20,075 nt of DNA. Origin: Welwitschia mirabilis (Eukaryota; Gnetophyta; Gnetopsida; Welwitschiales). Both the position numbers and the translations under genes were made by a program. Where the stretch lies: the NCBI GenBank assembly GCA_051453625.1, contig JBOZIK010000001.1:79557467-79577541 (forward strand), given 5' to 3'. How positions within the stretch are numbered: position 1 is the first letter of the stretch; each line of letters opens with the position of its first letter. Positions 9,766-18,528 of this stretch are shown piece after piece. Below the pieces are notes generated by a model. That model was not told where the DNA came from. It saw nothing but the letters and a program-made list of their open reading frames with translations, and did no database searches.

Positions 9766-10740
9766 AAGTAACTCCTACTATAGAACTATTTGATCCTAGT
9801 CTATTTAAAGGATGCCCCAATTTATGGGATGAGGTTAGTTCTTGGGGTTGGTAGCCCTCTTGCATAGGCTCAAGGGAGAACTAGAGGCTGATATTACTCT
9901 ATTTTATAGGAGATGGCAAGGGTAGTGAAGTATGTTTAGGAGAATATCCATCGAAATCACTAAAGACTCTCTTTCTCTAATATTTTAGAAATTCTGACTG
10001 CTAGTTAAAGAATTCCTCTTGGAAACAAATGACAACAGGAGGAGTTGCACTTGTTCCCTAATAGTATCCTTAAGCTACCTAGTGGGTATATCAACCATAA
10101 GGAACTTTTGCATTCTTAGGGATTGGGTGATGAAATGATAGATCAATAATTCATCTAGTTTAGTTGCTACTTGAAACTATCAGACCTACACTTCATATTT
10201 CTTAAAGCTCTGGATGTAAGACATTAGATTAACCTATTCTCCTTCTTCATTCAGGCATTACATCATAAAGATACTACAAAATACTCAAGATTAATTATGT
10301 CCCTTTAGAGGGTATCTAGTAGTATTAGGATGTAGGAGGCCCCTCCTATCCCTCAGGGACATCCTTAGAAGATCCCTTCTAAGAGAAAATCCAAGAGGAA
10401 AGCTACTATAGATGAAGCCTCTCATTTCAAGAAAAATGTTAAACAGGAAAGTCCTAGATCCTAGAAAAGGAAGACTCTACCCCTAGAACCTCAAATTAAA
10501 AATCTGAATTAGCCTCCAATGTAGAAAGAGATAGCTCAGGAGAATCCTCTAATCAAACCTCAAGAGCAAAGGGAGCAATTCCATGTCTAAGATCAAGAGG
10601 ACACCTAGTTTAAGACTAATCCTAATCACATCCAAGAGTTGACCATGGATTCTACATTAGAAAAGAGGTAACATGACTTTCAGGAAGACATAGACATGAA
10701 AACTGCAAAAAGGGAGGTTATGCTTACCATAATTTATGGG
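9766..10740 (+). pseudogene. Unidentified decayed coding remnant, Lys-rich in its second half
   Basis: I do not recognise the family. ATGGAAGTAACTCC near 9765 opens a frame reading TIELFDPSLFKGCPNLWDEV, broken after about 32 codons. From about 9985 another frame reads ITASxRIPLGNK-like sequence, then EELHLFPNSILKLPSGYIN, ALDVRH and LFSFFIQALHHKDTTKYS with only occasional stops, and passes into a basic stretch (IPSKRKSKRKATIDEASH) near 10375-10430 and a Gln/Pro/Glu-rich tail. The pattern of a globular part followed by a basic, low-complexity tail would fit a gag-like or plant-transposon-encoded protein, but that is inference. It lies just after the LINE and may belong to a different element. 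The exact ends and joins between frames are uncertain. Confidence 0.4.
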
Positions 10741-11000
10741 TTAAAAAGATACCCATTTTGATCTTAGAAATCTCTCATAGATCTTTATCATAAGCAATCA
10801 AGTTAAGCTACTAAAAGAAAGAAATTAGACTACATTAAGATAAGAATCAAGTAGGAGAAGATAAGTCAAGGAGGTTAATCAGGCCTTTAAGATGCTATCA
10901 AATGAAATGGAATGCTTCTTATTAAAGTAAAATCATGGAAACATCTTCCCCTTCTGTAGGGGATATTAATCCTTAATCCTTTCAAGTTATTTATCTAGTT

Positions 11001-11340
11001 TAGTTCTAGTTTTTATTAGTTCTTTTTTCAAAGGGCATTTCCCCCCTAATTTTACCTATTTATAGTTTGGCCCAACATATTCTTGTTAAACAATTTACTT
11101 TTTCATATCAAGATAGGATGATGTCATCCCTATCTATAAGTTCTCTATTCCTCTTAGGTTATATGCCTAGCATAGTTCTACTTTTTTCTAGTTCTTTATC
11201 TCAGGCTTGCCTGTGCCGCCAATTTTATCCTATTTCTAGTCTATCTTTGCATATTCTATAGAATCTTTTCTCTATTATTAAACAATTTACTTCTTCCTGT
11301 CAAGCTAGGGAATTTTCACCTCCTATGTAAATTTTCTAGT
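11001..11340. repeat. Imperfect direct duplication, unit about 170 bp
   Basis: The first unit runs from TAGTTCTAG near 11002 through CTAATTTTACCTATTTATAG to TTAAACAATTTACTT and TCAAGATAGG. The second, from CATAGTTCTAC near 11173, has CCAATTTTATCCTATTTCTAG, TTAAACAATTTACTT and TCAAGCTAGG in the same order, with a short insertion. The sequence is T-rich and noncoding in appearance; the open frame at 11067-11261 crosses the repeat junction and is not supported. The stretch ends in an A-rich segment near 11375-11395 and could be the 3' untranslated part of the preceding remnant. Confidence 0.6.
11112..11134. repeat. Near-perfect palindrome GATAGGATG / CATCCCTATC
   Basis: GATAGGATG and CATCCCTATC flank the four bases ATGT and pair with one bulged base. 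The same two words occur in reverse order in the LTR at 12601-12634. It lies in the first unit of the tandem duplication. Confidence 0.6.
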
Positions 11341-11399
11341 TTGATATATATTCTCATTTCTTTTAGACAAATAAAAAGGTTCTTTAAAAAATCACAAAA

Positions 11400-12244
11400 T
11401 CCCATTTAGAACTAAAGATTTACCTAATGAAATACAACCATCTAAATCTACAAGATAAGAAATGTACAATGATATGGAATGAACATAATCCTAGACTTTG
11501 TAATTAAAAGATTAGATTAACTTAAGTTTTATAAATCTCATTGAATTAATGGAAAGCTATATGTGCTATATGAAATTCTGGTGAATAAGAAATAGAAGGA
11601 TAACCCTGTAGTAAATTTATAAACTAAGAAAATGAATAGTATATAATCTACGAGATCCATTTTAAAACATTAGTAAAATAAATCATCATTTTCTTATGAA
11701 TATTCTTGTAATAAAAATTAAACATATAATTTAATATTTTTTATAAGTCTCAAAAAAATGAAATTTCTACTGCATAGGCACTCAGTTAATATTAGAGTAG
11801 ACCATTAGAGGATTTAATTAGATAATTCATGAAAGGTCAATTAGCTAATAATATTAAATAAGATAAAATAAATATTCAAAGATCTTAAGATCCTCAACAT
11901 CTACAATAAGGGATGAATAAACTTTATTAAACTACATTCTAATTATTTTCTTTAATCAATCAAAGAGGATAAATTAATATTTCAACCCATTTTATTTCTA
12001 ATCTAAGATATTTTAACATGTTGAGGAAGAAGAAAAAGGTAAGGGAATTAATAATATTTAATTTAACTAATTTAAAAAAATATTAAACTATATAAATAAC
12101 TATCATATCCCGTATTTTGTAAAACTTATGTACTTAAATATTATGTATATTAAGCTTTCAATCAAATGATTAATTATACATATTTAAGTTCCTTATCAAA
12201 GTAATATATCATTTTAAATTAATATTAGTTCATAATATTTATAA
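11400..12244. other. AT-rich DNA, nothing recognised
   Basis: About 845 bp with no coding frame of note, no RNA gene and no clear repeat. It ends at the probable target duplication of the element at 12250. Confidence 0.55.
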
Positions 12245-12249
12245 CTTAC
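12245..12249. repeat. Left target-site duplication (probable)
   Basis: CTTAC directly precedes the LTR; TTTAC directly follows the other LTR at 19602-19606. Four of five bases agree and the difference is a C-to-T transition. Gypsy integrases make 5-bp duplications, so both length and position fit. Confidence 0.6.
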
Positions 12250-12746
12250 TATTATGCTACCAATTTGGGGTTATTTAATGGGCTTTTATGAGTTATTTTC
12301 CAAGACATTTATATAAGTTTAGATGCAATTTTGAGGACTTTGGAGAATCAATAGAAGGTCTCAAAAAAGTACAATTTGTTACATTATTTGAGGCATTTAA
12401 GACACATTCTGATATTCAAGATTATAGAAGAAGATTATTGATAGTAAAGGCTAGCTTCTCTTCATCTAAAAAGACATAGAATACCATTGTCCCAATTGTA
12501 ATTCCCACAATAGATAGGACAACAACACCATTAGATGCTGACATGAACTACTAGGTCATCTATTGAATTACCTACTGAGTAATCTTTTGTAAGGAGCTAT
12601 CATCCCTATCATTATCTAGATGACAGATAGGATGACATTAATACTGTAACTAACTTTAAGAGTTGACCTTGACTGTTTCATCCATTTCTTATCTATAAAA
12701 GAGAATATTCTTGGAGAATCTTTTATTGTCATTTTCTACTGTGTAA

Positions 12747-12757
12747 TCCTATAAATA
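12747..12757 (+). promoter_or_regulatory. TATA box of the 5' LTR promoter (probable)
   Basis: CCTATAAATAA contains TATAAATA, the plant TATA consensus, and is preserved at the same place in the 3' LTR (about 19028-19038) despite strong divergence around it. It is followed by the pyrimidine-rich CTCTCCTCTCTCTCTTCC, a plausible initiator zone. A second candidate, CTATAAAAG at 12693-12701, is not preserved in the other LTR. RNA start is inferred about 30 bp downstream. Confidence 0.6.
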
Positions 12758-13193
12758 AAACTCTTGTCAACTCTCCTCTCTCTCTTCCTTGTACTAAAAA
12801 TTCTAGTAGAAGATCCATCTTGTGAGTTACAGAAAAAAATTCCCTTAATGGAGAGCTGTGCATCTTCCATTAAGGGCTGACTATTTTGTAACCTAGATGT
12901 TTGGCTCCTATTTAATATAAAATCTATCTTCATTATTAAATTAGATTTATTAAATATCCCTTATGATTTATGTTGCCCTTAATCTGGTGACAATTTCATT
13001 GGTGATATAGATCTTAAGGTTAGTCTTTGTTAAGGCTAAAGGAAAGTAAATTAGTTTTATTTTTTATTTCATTTAATTAGTTACATTTTTCATTTGCATT
13101 GCATCTTTGTTTTCTACATTGTTCTTAAGTTGGTTATCATTTTCTTGTACAAATTAATCCTTATTCTCCTCTCATAAATCTTCAATAAATATA

Positions 13194-13199
13194 ACATTC
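13194..13199 (+). promoter_or_regulatory. Possible polyadenylation signal AATAAA in the 5' LTR
   Basis: AATAAA lies about 440 bp after the probable TATA box and 110 bp before the LTR end. In the 3' LTR the matching word is TAATAA. AT-rich sequence makes such hexamers common, so support is weak. Confidence 0.3.
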
Positions 13200-13310
13200 A
13201 TTATTGTCAACTATATTAGTATGATGTATTGTGCAAGATATCTATTTTATATGTGAATAATAAGATATTTTTAAGTATAAATATTATCATAAATACATAC
13301 CATAATAAAT

Positions 13311-13328
13311 TAGCATTGTTGCTAGGAA
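13311..13328 (+). other. Primer binding site, tRNA-Asp type, decayed
   Basis: TAGCATTGTTGCTAGGAA aligns with the Athila/Tat-type site TGGCGCCGTTGCCGGGGA at 11 of 18 positions. All seven differences are C to T or G to A. It starts 3 bp after the LTR end, the expected position. Confidence 0.8.
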
Positions 13329-13399
13329 AGGCTACTGAGGAGTACAAGGATTGTCTCATTTGGATGAGTACATTAGATTTTCTATTTGGTTAATTAGAA

Positions 13400-13735
13400 A
13401 CTATAGGTTTAGTTTGCAGTTTTTCAATTTTAGTTTTTAGTATTAAAATAATAGTCATTTCCTTTATTGTCCCCATAATAGTCAAGATGATAGTTTATAA
13501 TTTTAGTTTTCATTTTTTATTTTTATTTTTGGATTTTAATTTTCTATAATAAAATTAGTCTTTATTGTCTTCTTTGTTGTTCCAATAACCAAAAGGATGG
13601 AAACCTCTCTTTTTCTAGTTTTCAGCTTTTTACTCTATTAATTTTTTGTTTTTTGATTTGTGTTTATTGTCTTTTTTGTCATTCCCATGGTAGTGAGGAT
13701 AACAGTCTATTATTTTTAATCTTGTTTTCTATTTG
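13400..13735 (+). repeat. Three leader repeat units of about 100 bp with an inverted-repeat core
   Basis: TTTATTGTC occurs at about 13463, 13561 and 13663. Each is followed by a core related to TTGTC-TTCCCAT-nnTAGT-nAGGATGATAGT and then by a T-rich stretch with TTTTAGTTTT-like words. The cores are at 13464-13493, 13573-13604 and 13675-13705. The unit recurs twice after the coding part (16735-16900), and related cores occur in the LTRs. This is the untranslated leader between primer site and gag. Confidence 0.7.
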
Positions 13736-13744
13736 TAGGATGTT

Positions 13745-15073
13745 GTAATATGATTAATCTAGAAAAGAAGTATTAGAGAGAAAGGTTGTTAATAGAGAAA
13801 AACATTAGAGAAGGCCTGGTAAACTTAGAAATCAAATTGAAAAAGCAATATTTAGGTGCATACAATCATCCTTTTAAATTACTTTTTCTAAATCAGATCC
13901 TATTAAAGAAAATGTTGTAGAAGGAGAAAATCAATGTACAATATTGAGTGCTATCCAAAACAAAAACAAGTTCTACGGTTTTCAACTTCTAATCTTAAGG
14001 CAAATCTTATCTTGAGGGAATTACTGGCTAATAAGAAATGAGAGATTCAGACCTCTTTTGATTTATCTCAGAGATGATGTAGAATTAAATAATCTATATA
14101 CTTATCCAACCTTTAGTGTAGAAGACGATAAGGATCCCCTTTAACATATTGTAGATATAGAACAATTAATCCTTACCTTGGGGAATGAAAATAAAAACAT
14201 TAGTGATAAAACATATATGGTAATCTTTCCCATGAAATTAAAAGGTATAGCTAAAAATTAGTTAAAAACTATATCATACAAAAGTTTAAAAACTTGGGAT
14301 CAAGTCTAAGAAACCTTAATCAAAAGATTCATGAGTGAAGAAACCACTTAAAAAAGGAAAAAGGAAGTAACAAACTTTCAATAAAAATCAAATGAGGATT
14401 ATGCTTTCATATAGAAATGTTTTTTTTTAGCAACCCACTCTAATCTAGTAGATGCTTTTCCATGAGAAGAACTAGTTAAGTACTTTTATAGTGGACTATA
14501 TCCACATACAAAATAACTTGTAGACTTTTCTTATGATGGAAGCCTTATGAATTTAATGTTAGAAAATTCCTGAACAAAACTAGAAGAACTTGTGGAGGTT
14601 AGTTAGACTTGGCTAATATCTAAATAAAACTGTACTTTAGACCAACTCATTCAAGATTTAAAAGATGTTAAATAAGAAAATGAGGTAGATTACAACCTTG
14701 TAAATCGAATGAAAGACTTTATAAGAACTTTGGAAAAATATACTGAAATAATTTTAGATGCCAAATTAGTAACCAAGAAAAATGTTATGCCAATTTGTGA
14801 CTTATGTGAGGACAATTATCTCATAACTAAAAATTATCCTCTATTACTAACATACAAAGCGAGAATATGTGAAGAAGCTTGTGCTTTCAATCAAAAATAT
14901 CAAAAATTTTAAAATTAAAACTAGTCACAACTAATTTGAATAAAAATTTTCAAAATAACTCTCAATCTTCTAGAAATCAATTCAAAAATTCAAACTTCCC
15001 ACCAAGTTCATCATACTTTCAATATCCTAATGATCCAGTCTTAAACTTATTAGATGAATTTAGAAAATCATAA
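13745..15073 (+). pseudogene. Decayed gag of the Athila-like element
   Basis: Gag forms the virus-like particle that packages element RNA. The retrotransposon gag core is clear from 14220: VIFPMKLKGIAKN, then a stop where Trp or Ser is usual, LKTISYKSLKTWDQV, LIKRFMSE and KKEVTNFQ. This matches the order of the family pattern in which an FP-LKGKAK-WL box is followed by TWDEL, FL-KFFP and R-EI-NF-Q. A nine-T run at 14420-14428 shifts the frame; beyond it, KYFYSGLYPHTK and LVDFSYDGSLMNLMLENS match the YNGL-P-TR and D-AAGGSLMN boxes. At 14796 CDLCEDNYLITKNYP is a knuckle remnant of C-x2-C type in which His and the last Cys are Tyr. The frames at 14709-14912 and 14879-15073 are surviving pieces. 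The N-terminal start is not defined. Confidence 0.8.
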
Positions 15074-15430
15074 GAAATAACAAATTCTTGATAAATGTCT
15101 TTCAACAAACCATGTTAGCAAATCAAAGATCTTAAGGCTCATTAGTAATACAAAATTTACCAAACCTAAATGAAATGAGAAAGATTATAAGGTTGTAATA
15201 AGAAGTGAATAAGAAATAAACCCTCCTCTATGTGAAGTATCAACCTTATAAAATAACATTTAAGATGATGAGAAAGAAGATGAAGACATTAAAATATTAG
15301 AAGATTATAACTTTTCTTCTCTTGATAAAAATAAAAAGAAAAATTCTTTACAAAAATAAATAGCTACCATTTGGCTTGATAGGCTTAATAATAATTCAAC
15401 TTTCCATAAATATCTTAAATCCTTAAAGAA
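15074..15430 (+). other. Degenerate linker between gag and protease
   Basis: The plus strand reads as Asn/Lys/Asp/Glu-rich pieces (for example KDDEKEDEDIKILE-like sequence near 15260-15300) broken by stops, as expected of the variable linker between the gag knuckle and the protease. The longer minus-strand frame at 15305-15703 is antisense to linker and protease and is not supported. Confidence 0.5.
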
Positions 15431-15439
15431 AAATATAAG

Positions 15440-16010
15440 TATAGACTTACCCTTTTTAAAACTTTTACAATAAAAACTAGGGTACTTAAAACTATGTAAA
15501 GGCTTAACAAGAAGAAAACAAAAATGAGTTATTCCTAGTAAAGTCTTTATATAAAAATACTTCATGAATTTAGTATTACAAAAATCATCAAAATTTAAAT
15601 ATATAGGGGCAGAAATGGTGAATGTTATGTTAAATGAAAATAAAAATATTAGAAGAGCTTTCATTGACATTAGAATAAGCATTAACATTATACCACTACA
15701 CATTTGTAAGAGACTTAGTTTAGAGGGTAGAATAAAGCCTATTTATATTATCTTAGACATAGTGAACACTTTAGTTAAGAAACCCTTAGGGATCATCAAA
15801 TATTTAGTGATCTAAATTAAAGAGGCTTGCTATCTAATAGATTTAATTGTCATAGAAGTTAAACATAAGGGAGGATACCCATTACTTTTAGGATAAGCTT
15901 TCTGTGCAATAGCCCACTGCATTATTAATATAAGAATTGGAATGAGAAAGTGTTACTTTGGAAACAAAACATTTACAATTGGAGTCTTTAATGCAGTAGA
16001 AAAAAACCTA
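15440..16010 (+). pseudogene. Decayed aspartic protease of the Athila-like element
   Basis: The protease cleaves the Gag-Pol precursor in the particle. Upstream pieces read LPFLKLLQ and LGYLKLCKGLTRRKQK, matching the IPL-DAI-QIPSYAKFLKDL-T-KRK phrase that precedes Athila proteases. From 15564 the frame is open for 83 codons. The active site DLGAS is DIRIS, with Asp at codon 35 (15666-15668) kept and Gly lost by G-to-A. Next come INIIPLHICKRLSL (family: VNLLPYSVYKKLGL) and KKPLGIIKYLVI (V-YP-GIVEDVLV). A stop at 15813 is followed in frame by CYLIDLIVIEV, YPLLLG, a stop for Arg, AFCAIAHCIINIRIGMRKCYF and GNKTFTIGVFN. The match to Athila extends to the last phrase. It is not functional. Confidence 0.85.
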
Positions 16011-16162
16011 GGTGATGATAAGATGGACATTAAAAGTAATATCAAATCAACTTTATTCCTGTAAAATCATTCACTTAAAGAATGAGAGCCAACATTACAT
16101 GAGTCTATACTTTATGATGACCTACCTAAAAATAAAAACTTAGAAATCATTAATACATCTAA

Positions 16163-16172
16163 NNNNNNNNNN
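16163..16172. other. Assembly gap, 10 N, where pol would be expected
   Basis: Ten unknown bases 150 bp after the protease remnant. In an intact Athila element the reverse transcriptase starts here. If the gap size is a placeholder, part or all of pol could be missing from the assembly rather than from the genome. Confidence 0.99.
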
Positions 16173-16189
16173 TTAAGAATGAAGAATAA

Positions 16190-16534
16190 ATAAAACCTTT
16201 AGATTATAAAAAAGTTCAACTATTAGATAAAAACTCATACCTTGAGGGAGATTGTCCACTACTTGAACTAGAAAATGAAAATCATGATTTAACTTTGAAT
16301 AAGAAAAATCTTTCTAATGGATTAAAACATAATTTTATTTGTAATAATCAAATAAAAAATCTTATAATCCATGAAAATATTTTACCAGAGTTAACATTAA
16401 TTTCCTCTTTAACTTCCAAAATTCATGCTTTCATGAGGTCTCATAGCATTTTATCTATTCTTATCTTTCTTCAATTGTTTATACTTGAAAATAATGGTAT
16501 ACCTTTTATGTTTTATCAATTGGTAAACATCTAG
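16190..16534 (+). other. 114-codon open stretch of unknown nature inside the element
   Basis: After an in-frame stop at 16187-16189 the frame stays open for 114 codons to the stop at 16532-16534; the first ATG is at 16295, giving a 79-residue protein. The first half is charged and reads YLEGDCPLLELENENHDL; the second half is more hydrophobic (SILSILIFLQLFIL around residues 53-66) and could form one membrane segment. I recognise no pol, integrase or envelope motif. Given how many stops fill gag and protease nearby, the openness is unusual, but a translated gene is not shown. Confidence 0.35.
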
Positions 16535-16734
16535 TTTAGATCTTTTATTTCTAAAAGAATGTAATATCCTTAGACCATCACATATATTCCTTTCTTTTTC
16601 TTTGTTTTTAATAAAAGTGTTAAATAAATTCTATGATTTTGAATAAAATTTATTTATAGTTTACTTTAGTGTTTTCTTTTTACTCTTATGTTTTATGATT
16701 TTAACTTTGATTTTATTTTTAGCTTTCTATTTCA

Positions 16735-16900
16735 GTTTTCTATGTGTTGTCCCTTCTATCATCCACATGATGGTTAGGATGATAATCTTTATTCTTTAAT
16801 TTCATGTTTTTAGTTTTTTATTAGATTTTTACTTTCTATTATCCTCCTTGTCATCTGGATGATGAAAAGGACGATTGTTAGTTGTTTTAGTTTTTTATGT
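16735..16900 (+). repeat. Two further copies of the leader repeat unit, 3' of the coding part
   Basis: TTCTATGTGTTGTCCC near 16737 and TTCTATTATCCTCC near 16834 begin two units about 95 bp apart. The cores are ATCATCC...TTAGGATGAT (16758-16783) and GTCATCTGGATGATGAAAAG (16850-16869) with GACGAT beyond. T-rich arms with TTTTAGTTTTTTA follow, as in the leader units at 13400-13735. The first core has exact 7-bp inverted arms ATCATCC and GGATGAT. Confidence 0.65.
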
Positions 16901-18507
16901 TTTTGAGAAAATAAATTCTGATGGCTCTATTGAAATTTTTGACTTAACCACTTAAGAATTTCAGAAAGTTACTGAGAAAAGGCTAGAATTATTTGAGTAA
17001 ATCATCTAAATTTTATCTTAGATTTTTTATTTAGAGGTCATTATGACATTACTTGATTATCTTTCAAACATGACTTATGTATTTATTTTCATAACTAGTA
17101 TTTTGGCTTGGGCATTTTACAATGGCAAGATTAGATTCATCTAATATTAATACATTCACACATTTATGAACTTCAATTTTAAGGAAGATGATTTAATTTT
17201 GATGTTTTTATCAATGGTTAAATGTATTAGATTATTTAAGAGCATTCTTTTCTATCTTCATCTTATGACTTCATCTTTATCTTTTGGAGTATTTGATTAT
17301 GTGGAATATTTTTATTTTCTTTTTTAAAAAAAGAGTGAAATAAGACCATGATGTTTTTTATCTATGATATTTTAAAAACATGGTTATCATGATTTCCTAC
17401 TACAAGTAGACCAAGGCAAATATTTCTGAGAGGAGCCTTTAGCAATGTAACATAGTAGCTGTGGAAACTAGACTCGGAGGTCAATTGGCCATGCTTTGTG
17501 GGTTCTTACTTCTCTGACTACGGTTGCACTTACCTCACCATAGATAATAAAATCATAAAAACTTATAGGCTATAGATTCATGATGTTTCTGATATCATCA
17601 GAGGCATTGCTTGTTTCTTAGACTCTTATTCTTTCCACATGGTCATTTTATTTCTTGAGATTTAGGTGTTTGTTTTGAGATGTTAGTAGGTGAGTTCATT
17701 TTTAAACAACTCTTTGATTTAATCATTTATTGTTTAAAGCATTTTATTTTTAGCATCATCATAACCACTACCTCATCGAATGGAATTTTTTATACATCAT
17801 AGTCATGCATTTTCAAAATTAAGTGATGTTATAATTTCTTTTATGAGAGTCTACTACATTAAAATTTCAGATAGGTAGGCCATCTATTTATGTTACCTTA
17901 TATCAATTTTTGCTTTTTTCTTTTGCTGAAGTTATTACCATATTTCTTATCTTTTAAGGTCCTTAACATTTAATGTTTTAAGCTCAAGTTTTTAATAAAG
18001 AGTTAATTTCTTGCTTAAATAATTTTCTTTAATAATTTTATGACATTTATTTTCAGCCTTTTAGTTTTGTAAAATGCTATTATTAATAATTTTATGATAG
18101 AACATTTTCTTTGCTTGTCAGAATATTTCATACATCTATATTTTCAAATTTGACATTTCTTTACTTAGCTTTACATGTGCTTAAAAAAGTTGTCTAAATT
18201 TAAACAAAATACTAATCATATACCTTTTCACTCCCATTTCATCTCTTTTCTTTATTATCCAATACAAGACATATTATTTTTCTTGAGAGGCTAGGACCCA
18301 TCTTCATGGATCATTTTCATAAATTTTTAAGTTATTTCAAAGCTTTCATAAGATGAAATTTTAAAATTTTTCATACACATTATGCATTACTTGTTATTTT
18401 GCTATGACATGTATTTTATGAGTCTGTTTTATAATTTCTAGATTGATTTTTTGTTAAAAAATTAGCTCGTAATTATGTTTTTTCATCTAATTTTGGTTAG
18501 GAACTCA

Positions 18508-18526
18508 CAAAAGCTAAGTTGAAGGC
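18508..18526 (+). other. Possible polypurine tract before the 3' LTR, weak
   Basis: ACAAAAGCTAAGTTGAAGG is moderately purine-rich and ends 2 bp before the LTR start at 18529. The G run usual in such tracts is absent, perhaps by G-to-A decay. Position, not sequence, is the main support. Confidence 0.35.
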
Positions 18527-18528
18527 TA

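Larger units (their letters stand above)
12250..13307 (+). repeat. 5' LTR of the Athila-like element
   Basis: It aligns without gaps at its start to 18529 onward: TATTATGCTAC against TGTTGCACTAC, all differences being transitions, so the canonical TG has become TA. Long blocks such as GAAGAAGATTATTGATAG are identical in both copies. The end, CCATAATA at 13300-13307, corresponds to TTACAACA at 19594-19601 and lies 3 bp before the primer site. The short open frame at 12288-12479 lies in U3 and is not a gene. Confidence 0.85.
16535..18528 (+). other. Long 3' noncoding region of the Athila-like element
   Basis: Two kilobases between the last open stretch and the 3' LTR show no coding frame of note. 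The first part is T-rich and holds two repeat units. A patch at about 17400-17640 is richer in G and C than its surroundings and may be an older coding remnant, but I could not assign it. Confidence 0.55.

Noticed and set aside
12288-12933. Short open frames on both strands in the 5' LTR
   Set aside because: They are not preserved in the 3' LTR and show no protein similarity.
12736-12933. Inverted words AATGGAGAGCTGTGCATC and CTTCCATTAAGG as a terminator
   Set aside because: CCCTTAATGGA and TCCATTAAGGG do form a hairpin at about 12842-12877, but bacterial-type terminators are not expected in plant nuclear DNA; the pairing is weakened in the 3' LTR.
15305-15703. 132-codon minus-strand open frame, the longest in the window
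   Set aside because: It is antisense to the linker and protease remnant, whose plus-strand reading matches Athila proteases in order and phrase. The hydrophobic translation reflects A-rich sense DNA.
16295-16534. Envelope-like gene of an Athila element
   Set aside because: The open stretch has at most one hydrophobic segment, no signal peptide at its start and none of the length of such genes.
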